The notes below the pieces were generated by a model that had not been told where the DNA came from, ran no database searches, and was given only the letters and a program-made list of their open reading frames with translations. The position numbers were made by a program, and so were the translations under genes. From the NCBI GenBank assembly GCA_037447655.1, contig JBBHKE010003279.1:74467-138466 (forward strand): 64,000 nt of DNA, in the 5' to 3' direction. Position 1 is the first letter of the stretch; each line of letters begins with the position of its first letter. This stretch comes from Zygnema cylindricum. Lineage: Eukaryota; Streptophyta; Zygnematophyceae; Zygnematales; Zygnemataceae. This document shows positions 8,859 through 21,421 of this stretch, piece by piece.

Positions 8859-9737
8859 CTCTCACAAGGACTTGCAGGTTCTCATTTGCACGTGGAAAAG
8901 GCATCCGATCTGTGGGATGCGCTTATAGAGATGTACCGGAGCGGTACGATTCAGGAATAGAAGCAGGCAGAGCAAAAGATCAAGGGATACTTTCACAAAG
9001 GAGAGAAGATGCTCGATTTTTGCAATGAGTTGGCTATAATCTTCATGGAGTTAGAGTGTGCCGGAAAAGTAAAAACCGAGAAGGACAAGGTCACTGCTTA
9101 CTCATGAAACTACCTGATGAATATGAGAACATTGTGATCCCGGTACAGGATCTGTCAGACTCCAAGTGGATATGGAATTCGGTAGTTGGTATAAACCTCA
9201 TCCGAGAGAATACTATCAAATTCCAGAGTGGAATTAAGAGTGGACAAGCCTTGGCGGCTCGAGCAAGTTGAAGAAACAAAGCTTCACGGAAACACGTTGG
9301 AAGTCATGGTGGAGGAGACCAGACAAATCAATCCAATGTGTCTAGATTAAGGGGACCCAATGGTCTTTGTTATTTGTGTAAGAAACCCGGGCATAACATG
9401 GCGGAATATACCAAACCGATCGAGCTTCGGATCAAGGAGAGGCAGATCGCGGGTCAGCCACGAGGAAAGAAAAAGGCACTTGTCACACAGGTACTTGATG
9501 AGGAATCCGATGAAGAGGATGACGAACTTTTTTTGGATGAGAGTTGGAGGTAAAGATAGAACTCGAAATTCCACGGAAGCAGAAATGTGCTTTCGGTGGA
9601 CTGAAAGGTGAAGGGGGCTGGATTGTGGATTTAGGTGCCTCCATGCACATGTGCAAGGATAAGCATCTGTTCACTAAGTTGACAAAGATTCCTACAGTAG
9701 AGATTGAATATGGGGATGGGAGGGTAGTTACCACTAC
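8859..9737 (+). pseudogene. 3' half of the split copia gag, with protease start
   Basis: This continues the gag interrupted at 3352. Visible parts are HVEKASDLWDAL, LMKLPDEYENIV, a CCHC knuckle near 9370-9410 (CYLCKKPGHNMAEY with the last Cys changed to Tyr), an acidic stretch DEESDEEDDELF, and a protease start WIVDLGASMHMCKDK (9620-9665). The protease core DSG has become DLG. There is a stop after SGTIQE and further frame breaks. Homology ends abruptly at about 9737; RT and RNase H are missing. The nearest relative in the window is 59955-61470. Confidence 0.85.
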
Positions 9738-12700
9738 TTATGTATTTACCCCTTATTGTTCGCGCTACTGTACCGTACTGTACAGTACGTTCTGACGATT
9801 GGCGGTTATAGTCGACACGAGAAACGCACTTAACATTATATACATGAAGTGTCACGTGGATGTTGTGTACGGATGCAAACTTGTTCTACATAAACGTTTT
9901 TTACGGACACAAAAAGAAGTAGCAAACATTAATGGAGAAGTTTCCAAAAAAGTGTAAATCTTATTTGAAATTAAAAATAATAATTTATATTTTGGGTAAA
10001 ACAATGGTGTGATAACATTATGGTTATTAGCGCTAATAAGGATGTGCATCTATAACATTACTACGACATACATTGTACGTTAATATTAGGATAGGATAAA
10101 TATGAGTGTAAAAACAAATTATGTTATCAAAGTTATCAAGTACCCAAAGGCGAACAAAAACTTAACGTTGGTTAACACGCATAACGCTAATTTGGATAAA
10201 TATTTTGTAGGCTAGTCAAAATAACTTGTGTTCATACAATCGACGTTTCAACATGGTTCGTGAAATTTTCCTTCATCTTTGTTTTTTTAAATCAAGTGCG
10301 CTTACCCATGTCAACAACATCAGTTTTTTGTATTGGCTTTTACGCTTTTTTTTACTTATTATTTTAACAACAAACAATTTCCATACGAAATGACACATTT
10401 TTTTTCACTACACTATTTGAATATTGTTCAGATGAATTAAGTCGTATAAATAATGTTGTAATTCTATTTTAAGTTTGAGGATCATAACTTAAGAGCGTTG
10501 ATGTAGTGTTATCAACTTTGACTACAATCCACAATGTATTGTAGTACATATCAATGCTTTATATCGAGTATAATTTTATCGCAATAAATTTGTTGTTTGA
10601 TATATATTAAATATGCAACGGTCGGACGACTCCATTTATCGCTTTAGGACCAACAAAATTTATCACGATATATTTGGAAGGAAGTGGGGGGTCATACATA
10701 TTTGGTACAGTAAACAACAAGGCAAATCGTACGAAATACCCCTCCCCCCCCCTCCCTCATCTAGGGCTCCCCACCCGAGGGAGACGATGTGAAATAATAA
10801 TCACATACCGTCACTTCGACATATCGCGAAAGAAATACAAGATGATATCGGCCAATATATTGGCTAAAAATCGCAATATTTAGCTTTTCGATATAATAAG
10901 GCGACACATCGATTATCGAAAGTACATGTGGAATACCGGCAAGGAGCCTTTGATACACATGCCATTGTGTAACCATTCTTAATTTGTGTTCAAATTGTCA
11001 ACGTTTAAACATGTGGCAGTTTCACGCGATTTCCCCAAAATAGTAACATAAATCAAAGTTGGGTGTGTTAACCCCTTTGTACCTTCATGGTCTTTCCATC
11101 ACACTTATTGAAATAAAGTTTTTCTTTCCCATCTCATATTTTAGACGTGATTTGACACTCTTCCTTATGATGTGCAACGGGTACTCCTATCGCAATAAAT
11201 TTGAAACTCAATCTAACCCGTTGTGAAATGGTGAGGGGGGGCACTACATCGTCGCATGGCCAACATAAAAGTATCCTCGATATATAAGCGTAGTTGAGGG
11301 TAAAGGGCATGACATAGCTTTGCAAGCCAACACAAATCACAATTTTGTCTAAATAAAGTACGGAAGGAATACGGAGTTATCGATATAGTTATCACCCATA
11401 TATTTATCGTTAATTAAACATTTTATGTCGTTAGTTTATCAATAATTTATTTACCTACACATTGAACCAATAATCTGATTATAAATATGTCACAATAATG
11501 TAGGTATCAATTGTTTGTGGGAACATACCAATATACAATTATTATGTATGTACTTTTTTTATGAAATAACGAGTAGTTAACATACAAACTGGAAAAATGG
11601 ATACATTATATTATCATAATACCTTATTTATAGTAGCTGGACTATTTTCTGAATAGGAACCACTAAGAAAAGCGTTTGTTTTATTTTCCTCCTCTTCTAA
11701 TTCCTCTCGTTTGGGTAGGACTTAATGTCCCTTAAAATTGTTCATTAAATTTTAAATTTTGGTAAATTTTATCACCTCACGTGACTTATTGTCCGTAGAA
11801 AGGTTTTTTTACTAGTCTTGGTTCAAGGTCGTAATTCAGGTTCCATGTCCGTTATAAAACTAACATGTTACTTCGGGGGGTAGATCCTATTGGCATCTAT
11901 TATGGCGGACAACACAATTTTGTGCACATTATGTTTAGGATATGGAAGGAAACAAATAAATTATGAAAATGCAGTGGCGATATCAAAAGTGTGCATTTCA
12001 TTGTTTTCACCCAAGCTAATCGTAATTTTCAGTAATATATACTTTTTTTTGTGTGGTTTTTGATGTGTTTATCCCCAATTATTTAAAGTTTAAATCATTT
12101 TGTTAACTTCGATAGATAATGTTCTTGCTACCATCTGCATATATTTTATTGATTTGAATAGATTGCTTTTATTTTTTGAGTCTCTCATCACTTTAATTTC
12201 AAAGGTGTAATTGACGTTCTTGAATGTTTTATCTACAAAAATAATAGAACATTTTTTTCATTTTTTTTTGTATTTTAGAAGACAACTAAGTCATCGTCAT
12301 ATGTTACAATGGTGACATTCAAAACAATATAAAAACTAAAAAGTGATCATATTGTACCTTTATTAACTCATCATTTTTATAAATGCTCATCAATGATATT
12401 ACTGAGCCTATTCAATCACGCGGTCGTCACGCGAATGGGATGAATGGGGAATAAGGCTTTTCATCGCCCTCTACCAACCCTAGTTTCGGAGCAATGGTTT
12501 GATGTTGTGGTTCCTTAGTATTGTCTTTAGGGTTCGTCATAAATTGTTGCGGTACGTGCAAACTACGCAAATAATTTGCCATTTTTTCCAAACCTCCTGA
12601 AGTAGCATTATTTTCCTCCTACAAGGGCACTCAAGTAATCTTGCGCCCTAGTTTTTTGAATGTCGCACCTCTTAGGTTGAAAGTAGCCATCCAATCGTTA

Positions 12701-13667
12701 ACCTCACCTCGAGAGGAAGGTGAGAATAACCATACCCATTATGACTTACAAGAAAGTGAGGCGCTTCTAAGATTTAAACAACATTAGTAGTAAAGACTTT
12801 CGATTAAATGAACTTTTAGTAACCAACTTTGAATGACATTGCTAGTGTGTGAATATTTAAAATATGGAACAAATTCTCCTCTTTTTCATTTATGTTCCCA
12901 GGCTTTGATTTTCGCTTTTTGTAACGAAGCGCAAAAAAAACATCCATTAATATAACATACACAAATCACGCGTATTGAAAACAAACAAAAAAAAGAAAAA
13001 ACATAGTAACACATACGATACAGTTTTTAATGTTTAAGAATGTTAAAAAGCATGATATACTAAGGAAAAATTCTTAAACAATAGCTTGTTAAAAAAAAAC
13101 ATAGACAAAATAAAGCAAGGGATTTCAATTTGAAACCAAATATCGTGTTAAAATTGACGTTGAAAAACAAAGAAAGTAGATAAGTAAACCAAGGCAGGAA
13201 ATGACTCTAGCGAATATTGAGGAACGAACGAAAAAGAATGCATAGGCGAAAAGAAGGCACAGCAAAGTTCTCCATTTTTTCGCAGCCGTTAGATCAATAA
13301 CTCAAAATCTAATCGCAACGATGCAAAGATGAAAAGAAACTTAGAAAAGACTTTGAGAATGTCCATTACAGTACTGTACAGTACATGTAAGGTTCGTTAG
13401 TTGGCTCGCCCATGTGGTGCAGGTGGTGCAGGTCTCATACACAAGGCGAAATGCACCGTGACCTTCACACTTTGCAAAATACCGCCCGGTACCGCGGATT
13501 TTTAGGGTCATACGGTTATTAGTTGTGTTTTTTTTTTATATAAAAAAAATCATATATGATAAAAAATCCTAAACATGTTTATACTAACGACGCGCCGCCC
13601 GGCGCGGCTTCATAAAGCGATATGGGAGGGGGGCGGACGTGGACGCTTCACCAAAGACCTGCACTTA
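9738..13667. other. AT-rich intergenic DNA with decayed repeats, no gene recognised
   Basis: I see no convincing coding region here. The DNA has GTAC-rich palindromes (GTACTGTACAGTAC at about 9770 and 13375), long T and A runs, and a diverged hAT-like element near 10535-10960. An open stretch at 12427-12618 (minus) reads like protein but has no recognisable family. 13490-13667 resembles the 297-bp repeat unit at 18785-19260, sharing GGACGTGGACGC followed by a short T/A-rich block. Confidence 0.5.
10535..10960 (+). repeat. Diverged, internally deleted copy of the hAT-like element
   Basis: The left part (about 10535-10680) resembles 13676-13800 in order and spacing: TATCGAGTATAATTTTATCG, then GGTCGGACGACTCC, then GACCAACAAAATTTATC. 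The right part (about 10820-10960) resembles 18530-18641, with CGATTATCG, TACCGGCAA and a worn end. The middle of the 860-bp copy at 20024 is absent. Edges are approximate and the ends have decayed. Confidence 0.5.
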
Positions 13668-13675
13668 GTGTAGGG

Positions 13676-14336
13676 TATCGGGTAAATTCATATCGCTATA
13701 ATTTTGATATTCGATATATTGAATATCGATCGAGCAAACTCCTCGATATATCGTACCGAGACCAACATAAATTATCGCGATATATATCGCGATATATAGT
13801 AATTTTTAAATTTAATATTTTTTTTTTAATATAATATGTTATTTTAGCGAAAAAAACAAATTGTCTGATACGCTACGTACGACGTGATTTTCGTTCCGTG
13901 ACTTAAAGGTAGACGCCGCAAAATGTACCCGACAAAAAAATACAAATTTTGTAATTCATATAAATACTTATTTGGGGTATGGTTACATAAAGAGGTCTCT
14001 AGAATAGTACGGAGAGCAAAATTTCAAAATCGCGTATCTTCTGTAAACAAGTTTTTGCATACTTGATTTGAGTGGTTCCATGTAAGTTGATGATCAAATC
14101 TATAAAATCATCAAAAATTTGAGAACCGACCATTTTCGTATGGAAATTTGTACTTCCGTGTAATGTAAGTGTACCGCGTCAATGTACCTCAAAGATCTCC
14201 TTCACTCTGCTGCCTTTTAGGAAAAAAACCGTTTTTTTTTTTCGGCAAAAAAAATACGGTCACTGTGTCCGATGGCATGTGACTTTGGAGAACTGTGAAA
14301 ATTTTCATTTTTTTTTAAATGCTTTGATATATCGTT
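13676..14336 (+). mobile_element. hAT-type non-autonomous element, left part (split)
   Basis: The left terminal inverted repeat is TAGTGTAGGGTATCG. The right terminus, ending CGATACCCAACACTA at 18641, lies beyond a copia insertion. The whole is flanked by the 8-bp duplication CCTGCACT (13668-13675 and 18642-18649), which is the hAT signature length. Inner subterminal DNA is rich in ATATCG palindromes. No transposase is encoded. The inverse-oriented copy at 20024-20882 confirms the structure. The copia target duplication TCGTT is at 14332-14336. Confidence 0.85.
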
Positions 14337-15475
14337 TGAAATTCTATGGGCTCCATTGCCACACAGAATTTGCGGATAAAAAAGAAGTTAATCTAGATAG
14401 TGCCGACTCCAAGTTTATATAAACCCAAATGATTGACCCTATGACAATCAAAACTCCATTAAAGCTTCACCCTTGTGAAACAAGACTTTCTGTGTGCTCA
14501 TTTCCACCACAGAATGCAAAGTTAGAATATGTGATTTGGATACATTCACCCACTTTGACTTTCCCTTAGAAATGCAGCCACCAAGGTAGGCAAAAACTCT
14601 GACCGACTACATCTTTGTGTAGGCTGGACTCCCCTGAGTCCGCAGCAACAAGAATCATTGAAATTGGTCAACTGAGTTATTTGATATGGCTGGCCAAAGT
14701 TTGCCTTTTATACAAGATGCTCTCTAGGAGAGGCGGCTACCTACCCAAAATATTATAAGTCCTAAACCCCTCTCTAAACCCCCTAGTACTGAGGTACTGA
14801 CCAATCACAGTACTGTACCGTACAATAAATTACAGATGTCGATATACTTTCTGTACGGACAGTGTACGATGTCGCCATTATGCTACATTTGTCACATCCG
14901 GATTTGTTGTCTTCCGTTCCGGAGATTCCGTAAACCCGTATGATGTTGCCACGTGTCATTCGGAGTGGCGGAGTCCGCAAACCGCCAAATTGTCCTTTCC
15001 GCGAAGCCGGCGCTAACCACGGTCGTCCAATTGATATCGGTATTAAATAAAGACCATCGAAACAAATGTCCGTACTATTTGTTTCGCCCGGTACTAATAG
15101 TACAACTGATTCTATGTCCAATAAACCGTAATCCAGTTAAATGGAAGATCCTACGTGTAAATGTTTATATACATATCAAACCTATTATGCCTTAGCACTA
15201 GTCCTAGACTAAACGGACAAAGCTACCGGCTACGGGTGACTTGACGGACGGTAGGTACCAAGATCAATTCCTGGGCCCGTCAAGTACCTTTTGGTACATC
15301 TACCTAAATCAGCCACAGTCTTCTCTAGTGAGCTTAGGCAGCCATGGCTCTAGCTCCCAATCCAGCCTTTAGTGCCTACGACAAGTGTGGGGGCTTGGAG
15401 AGGGGAGTTAGAGGCAGGCTGCCTCTGCTCTTTTTCTATCCTAATACAGACCTAGAAAAAACTCAAATATCAACA
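14337..15475 (-). repeat. 3' LTR of the gag-only copia
   Basis: This 1139-bp direct repeat of 17377-18515 contains, on the element strand, a TATA-like CTTGTATAAAAGG (about 14720-14732). It also has the GACTCAGGGGAGTCC palindrome-like block near 14627, shared with LTR B and others of the family. Confidence 0.92.
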
Positions 15476-16198
15476 CTCCCCTTATTTTCTAGCCTATTTT
15501 CCTTTCAACTCCCACAAACAAATAAACAAACACCCCCTCCCCCCCTTTTTTTTCTTTCTTTTTCCTTTTCTTTTCATAAGATTCACGAAAAATATTATTG
15601 TATTTAAAAGAATGTATTTGATGAACAAGAATAATAATTGTACCACACATTTTATCATTTCACTTTTCATAAATCCGAGCCAAGATTTTATCCACCTCAT
15701 CTCTTTTCCATCCACACTAAATTCAATTTCCCTCTTGCAATCCAAACAGCCTGCCCCATTTCCAATCTACAACGTACACCCATATGCTAACTCTTTTACA
15801 GGCACACCCTCATAAATGTCATCACTCCATTTAGTGATTTCAAATCCATTACCCCCAAAATATAAACTTTCCTCACTCTTTCCCATGGATTTCTTTCCAC
15901 TCTCTTTCTAAATTTATCCCCGATAAGTATTTCTCCTTCCCTAAACCTTTCATTAAATATTCCTCTTCTCCCCTATCCTTTAAGACCCCTTCGATTTTCA
16001 CTTCTCCCCTTTCCTCGGAATCTGTTGAAGTCTCCCTTTCCGACCAGTTTTCTATTTTCAAAATATCTATAAAATTATCCTCATTAATTTTATCTTTTCC
16101 ATTTTCACTTATGGATCCTAGATCTTACTTTCTCATTTCTAAGTCATCCACCCCACACTCTTCGACATCCTCAAGTACCTCCTTTCTCTTTACTTCCC

Positions 16199-17420
16199 TT
16201 ATACCTCCAAAAGCACACTGTTGCCTTCGTGGAATTTCTGTGTACTTTTCTCTCTTCTCCATTCTACCGATGTGAAGAAGCTCCAAAATTTCTCATCCTC
16301 TTTTTCCTCTTCCCTTTCTTCCTCCTCATTCACATACCAACTTCTAAGTTCTTCGAAACAAGGACACTCCTCCATATAGTGACCCGATTTCCAACAAGCG
16401 AAGCAAACCCCTTTTCTCAAAGCTCCCTTTTTTTTTCCTTTCCCTCTCTTTCCACCGAAGTTCCAATAAGGTTTACCTTTGTCGTTCTTCTTCTCATCAC
16501 GCTTCCGCTCGTCACCGCCATTCCTCACATCACGCTTCCGCTCGTCACCGCCAATCCTCTCATCACTCTTCCGCCAATCACCACCAGCTGTAAATGCAGT
16601 TACCCTCTCACTTCCCCTACGAAGTTCCAAAGTGCTTTCCCTCACAAAATTATCCCCACGGTAAAGCTCCAAGTCCATGAGGAGCCACCCATTGCCTGCA
16701 AACGATTAATGATGTTTTCGTACTCATCTGGGAGTTTCATGAGTAGTGTATCAATCTTTCTCTCCTCAGATTCTACATATCCCGCACTAGCAAGCTCAAC
16801 ATATAACGCAGCAATATCATTGCAAAACTCTATCATGTTACCGCCTTTATAAACATAGGTCTCTATTTCCTGTTTTACTAACTGCTGCCTCTGAATAGTC
16901 TCACTCTTATAAATCTGCCTTAGTGTTTCCCATTTTTCCGAAGACTTGGTAAGACTTAAAAGAGTGATAGCTATGGACTTAGACACATATCTAAGTATGA
17001 GATGTTTTGCTATAGTGTTTTTATATTCCCATATTTTTCTGTCATTTTCTTCAGTTTTAATCCCTACGAGTGGTACCATAGCTGAGAGCCTAGCTCCCCT
17101 CACCATAGGTGTCCCTTTATCCTTCTCCCCTAATTCCCAATTCACGGCAAGGTTTTTCCCTTCACCTTCCGTTGCATCTGAACTCCAGTTAATATACTGA
17201 AATCCTCAAATGATTCTCGATAGTAAGCTCCTCCAAAGCCAAGTGGCGGACATCTCACTTCTCCCGAAACAATTCCCCATAAGTGCTTCTCGAAAAGCAA
17301 TCCCTTCATTGTGAACTCCCAATAAGTGAAGTCTGTTCCATCGAACATATGCACCCTAGATGGTGGGCCCATAACCTGAAATTCAATGGGCTCCATTGCC
17401 ACACAGAATTTGTGGATCAA
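16199..17420 (-). pseudogene. Copia gag of the gag-only element, frame-broken
   Basis: This is gag of the copia UBN2/DUF4219 type in three frames. 17420-17142 has the start region (MEPIEFQVMGPPS, beginning inside the LTR) and TDFTYWEF. 17145-16642 has KHLILRYVSKS, CNDIAALYVEL and LMKLPDEYENIINRL. 16678-16199 has a GGDERKRD repeat stretch and a CCHC knuckle (CFACWKSGHYMEEC) followed by an acidic tail. It ends where protease would begin in related elements. Two frameshifts separate the pieces. If functional, gag would form the particle coat and package RNA. Confidence 0.85.
17362..17376 (-). other. Primer-binding site, initiator tRNA-Met anticodon arm
   Basis: On the minus strand GGTTATGGGCCCACC starts immediately after the 5' LTR (17377-18515). 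It is an exact 15-nt match to the site of the family A copia at 8150-8164, although the two LTR families differ. It lies inside the gag frame and encodes VMGPP. Confidence 0.85.
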
Positions 17421-18515
17421 AAAGAAGATAATCTAGATAGTGCCGACTCCAAGTTTATATAAACCCAAATGATTGACCTTATGACAATTAAAACTCCATT
17501 AAAGCTTCACCCCTGTGAAACAAGACTTTCTGTGTGCTCAGTTCCACCACAGAATGCAAAGTTAGAATATGTGATTTGGATACATTCACCCACTTTGACT
17601 TTCCCTTAGAAATGCAGCCACCGAGGCACGCAAAAACTCTGACCTACTACACCCTTGTGTAGCTTAGACTCCTTTTAGTCCGCAGCAACAAGAATCACTG
17701 AAATTGGTCATCTGAGTTATTAGATATGGCTGGCCAAAGTTTGCCTTTTATACAAGATGCTCTCTGGGAGAGGCGGCTACCTACCCAAAATATTATAAGT
17801 CCTAAACTCCTCTTTAAACCCCCTAGTACTGAGGTACCGACCAATCATAGGACTCTACCGTACAATAAATTATAGATGCCGATGTACTTTCTGTACGGAC
17901 AGTGTACGACGTCGCCATTATGCGACATTTGTCACATCTGGATTTGTTATCTTCTGTTCTAAAGATTCCGTAAACCCGTATGATGTTGCCACGTGTCATT
18001 CGGAGTGGCGGAGTCCGCAAAACGCCAAATTGTCCTTTCCGCGAAGCCGACGCTAACCACGACCGCCTGATTGATATCGGTATTAAATAAGGACCGTCGA
18101 AACAAATGTTCGTACTATTTGTTTCGTCTGGTACTAATAGTACAATTGATTCTATGTCCAATAAACCGTAATCCAGTTAAATAGAAGATCCTACGTGTAA
18201 ATGTTTATATACATATCAAACGAATTATACCTTAGCACTAGTACTAGACTAAACGGACAAAGCTACCTGCTACGGGTGACTTGACGGACGGTAGGTACCA
18301 GGATCAATTCCTGGGCCCGTCAAGTACCTTTTGGTACATCTACCTAAATCAGCCCCTGTCTTCTCTAGTGAGCTTAGGCAGCCATGGCTTTAGCTCCCAA
18401 TCCAGCCTTCAATGACTATGACAAGTGTGGGGGCTTGGAGAGGGGAGTTAGAGGCAGGCTGCCTCTGCTCTTTTTCTATCCTAATACAGACCTAGAAAAT
18501 ACTCAGATATCAACA
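17377..18515 (-). repeat. 5' LTR of the gag-only copia
   Basis: This is the partner of 14337-15475. Its inner end contains the gag ATG (MEPIEFQ), so gag translation starts in the LTR. It is flanked outside by TCGTT (18516-18520). Confidence 0.92.
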
Positions 18516-18520
18516 TCGTT

Positions 18521-18641
18521 ATATCGGCGATATATCATGATATTTTGATTTTTTATTTATCGAAGCGATATACCGATTATCGGGTACTTGAAATTCGATA
18601 TACATCGAATATCGGCAAATGGTCCTCGATACCCAACACTA
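18521..18641 (+). mobile_element. hAT-type non-autonomous element, right part (split)
   Basis: This is the right end of the element begun at 13676. It closes with GGTCCTCGATACCCAACACTA, the inverted partner of the left end, and is followed by the 8-bp duplication CCTGCACT (18642-18649). It is rich in GATATATC/ATATCG motifs. Confidence 0.85.
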
Positions 18642-18784
18642 CCTGCACTACCTAAAAATGCCAAAAATGCTCGATTCAGATGAGTATGGGCTCGTTACAT
18701 TCCTCTAGTCATTTGTGGGACCTTCGACACCTCGCAGAACTTGTCCTGTAGACCAAGACAAAGGTTGTGATTGGGTATCTAAAA

Positions 18785-19260
18785 TAGGGTTTATAGGGTT
18801 AGGGTCATTTGTATTTTGTTATTTTTAATATAAAAAATCCAAGACCAAACTAAAAACCTTAAACATACGGTCGCGCGTAGAAAGTGGGAGGCCAAGGCGA
18901 CGTGGACGCCTTCGGCACCCGTGCAGGGCTTCGAAACCTTGCAAGATCCAGTACAGTACGGTACATTACCTCAAGTATAGTATGGGTATCGAACAAGCCT
19001 CCATACAAGAGTGGGACCCGCGGCACCCCTCGACGCCTTCGGCACCTCGCGCGATCGGGTATGCGAAAAAGGGCTCGTATGCTTAGGGTCGTTAATTATT
19101 CCTTTGGGTTGTTTTTTTTTAATATTAAAAAACATAAACCCATGTAAAATAAACCTTAAACATACGGTCACGCGGAGAATACGGGTCACATAGACGCTTT
19201 CGGAACCTTGGAATAACCGAAAAGTTGCAAGATTCAATACAGTACGGTGAAGCACAATAC
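18785..19260. repeat. Two copies of a roughly 297-bp imperfect repeat
   Basis: CCTTAAACATACGGTC occurs at 18857 and 19154, 297 bp apart. Each follows a T-rich then TAAAAAA-rich stretch, and each is followed by a CGCG-containing and GACGC-containing block and a GTACAGTACGGT-like block (near 18950 and 19240). A third, weaker unit lies at about 13490-13667. No coding function is visible. Confidence 0.6.
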
Positions 19261-20023
19261 AATATATTAAAGTATATTACTTTACAGCACGGTACAATAT
19301 TGTAGTGACACACCGCACGTCCAAAGCGTGCAGGCATTTCATGCAAGGTTTTCGCGCACGGGATGACTGTTTCCCAGACGGCAAAGTAAGGTCCACCACC
19401 CATAATTAATAGTGTTAGAAAAGTACTAACGGTACTTTTGCACGTGCTAAAGTTACAGTTATTTTCTGTTGTTTTCCTCTATAACTTAGAAAAAAACGAG
19501 AAAATCTGCAGCCGTACCAGGAAATTGAAATTACTGTCGTACAAGTTGCGTTACAAACTTTACATGTACTGGAGTTTGTCGTTTAGCGCGATGCAGTTTG
19601 TCCTATAACGCTTTTCGACCCACTTTCGGGTCCTTTTAGCTCATCTTCATACTTTATATAAAATCACCTTGCGAGGTGATTTTAAATGAAGTTCTATGAG
19701 GTGAGCAAATAGGCAGATGTTGTTGCATGTGTCGGAAGTTTTTGACAATTTTTGTGCTTGTAGTACCTAAATAAAAACCCACTGCACGTTTCCAGCCTGT
19801 GCGTGACTTTTTTCCGTGCGCTTTTTTCCGTACAAAGGTCGTGGAGGGGGTCTCGACCAACGGACGCCATTTCGCAAAAGCGAAGTTTTTGAAAGCGCTT
19901 CTCTCTCTCTCCCGCTCCCATTAGCGCGTCTATCTCACAATTCTTGCAATGAAAAACGTTGATAATGGTATAAAATTAAAGATCTCTGAAAACGTTTTTT
20001 TTACTATGTTTGAGCGTATTTTG

Positions 20024-20882
20024 TAGTGTTGGGTATCGAGGACCTTTTGCCGATATTCGATATATATCAAATTTAAGGTACCCGATAATAGATATATCGC
20101 TTCGATATATCGAAAAGCAAAATTTCACGATATATCGAAAAGCAAAATATCGCGACATATCGCCGATATATCGTATCGCCAATATATCGAGGCATTAAAA
20201 AAAAAAAAAACACAGGTCTCCAAAGTCACGTGCTTTCGGACAAGGTGACCGTAATTTTTTTTGCCGAAAAGAAATACGGTTTTTTCCTGGAAGTCAATAG
20301 AGTGAAGGAGATCTCTGAGGTACATTGACACGGTACACTTGCGAAGTACACGTACATAATACGCAAGTACGGATTTCCATACGAAAATGGTCGGTTCTCC
20401 AATCTTTGATGATTTTAGAGATTTGATTGTCAACCTATAATGAACCACTCAAATCAAAACACGTATGTAAAAACTTTTTTACACAATATACGCGATGTTA
20501 ACTGGGGCCTCTGTAATACATAAATTTTGTTGTCCTTACTATTACAGAGACCTCCTCATGTAACCATACCCCAAACAAGGAATTATATGAATTATAGAAT
20601 TTGTATTTTTTTGTCGGTTACATTTTGTGGCGTCTACCTTTCAGTCACGGAACGAAAATCATGTCGTACGTGGCGTATCAAAAAATTTGTTTTTTTTCGC
20701 TAAAATAGCATATTACATTAAAATATAAAATATTAAATTTAAAAAATACTATATATCGCGATATATATCGCTATGATATATGTTGGTCTTAGTACGATAT
20801 ATCGAGGAGTCTGCTCGGTCGATATTCGATATCTCGAATATCGAAATTATCGCGATATGAATTTACCTGATACCCAACACTA
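20024..20882 (-). mobile_element. hAT-type non-autonomous element, complete copy
   Basis: This 859-bp element has ends TAGTGTTGGGTATCG and CTGATACCCAACACTA, and is the inverse orientation of 13676-18641. The target duplication GTATTTTG lies at 20016-20023. Its partner is at 21424-21431, beyond a MITE that landed in the terminal TA. Removing the MITE restores a perfect 8-bp duplication. The inner region (GGTCTCCAAAGTCACGTGC, ACATTTTGTGGCGTCTACC) matches 13900-14300 in reverse. No transposase is encoded. Confidence 0.88.
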
Positions 20883-21421
20883 CACCGCAAATCGTTATTA
20901 GATTCAAAGTCACTAATTTGGGTTATAAAAAATTTGATTTTTTTTTTCAAATAGGATACATGATCTTAATTTTTCCTTGACGTTAATTAAGGTACTGTAC
21001 AAAATAGCGGAAAGCCCGAAAGTACAATAAAATATAAATAGTGTGGTGTATGGACGATGTTAGACCGTACATAAATGTACCTTTTCAAGTGAAAATTTAC
21101 AAAAAATAGATTAAATCAGACGCGCACGCATAGGAACGTGCGCTAAAAATAAACGGGATTAGTTTGACACCTAAATTAGAATAGCATGTACGGATATTTA
21201 AATTCGCGACGGCGTACGATTTCTAATATTTTGTTTGGATACATATATTAATGTGTATAAACGTACGGCGAATGTTCCATTTTTGCTGTTCCCAAATTAG
21301 CATAAACGCCGAAATTAGAATACACCTTTTTTTTGAAAAAAATCAATTCTTAATTAGCATCAATTACGGTAAATTTTATTCAACACTATTTAAACTTTGA
21401 CACTAATAACGATTCGCGGTG
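20883..21421. mobile_element. TA-targeting MITE (Tc1/mariner-type), family M, copy 1
   Basis: This 539-bp element has terminal inverted repeats CACCGCAAATCGTTATTAG and its partner CTAATAACGATTCGCGGTG, flanked by TA at 20881-20882 and 21422-21423. It shares inner blocks with the copies at 50594 and 58008: ATAGTGTGGTGTA, GACCGTACATAAATGTA and GTGCG near GCGCACGCATAGGAACG. No ORF is visible. TA duplication fits the Tc1/mariner/pogo superfamily. Confidence 0.88.

Larger units (their letters stand above)
14337..18515 (-). mobile_element. Gag-only copia retrotransposon (TR-GAG-like), family B
   Basis: The LTRs are 14337-15475 and 17377-18515, both 1139 bp with TG...CA ends, flanked by TCGTT (14332-14336 and 18516-18520). 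On the element strand the order is LTR, primer site GGTTATGGGCCCACC, gag, purine tract AATAAGGGGAG, LTR. The 1.9-kb interior codes only for gag. Protease, integrase, RT and RNase H motifs are absent, so it must have moved using another copia's enzymes. The two LTRs differ at a scatter of sites (for example GACCCTATG versus GACCTTATG), so it is older than the element at 3353. It splits the hAT element at 13676-18641. Confidence 0.92.
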
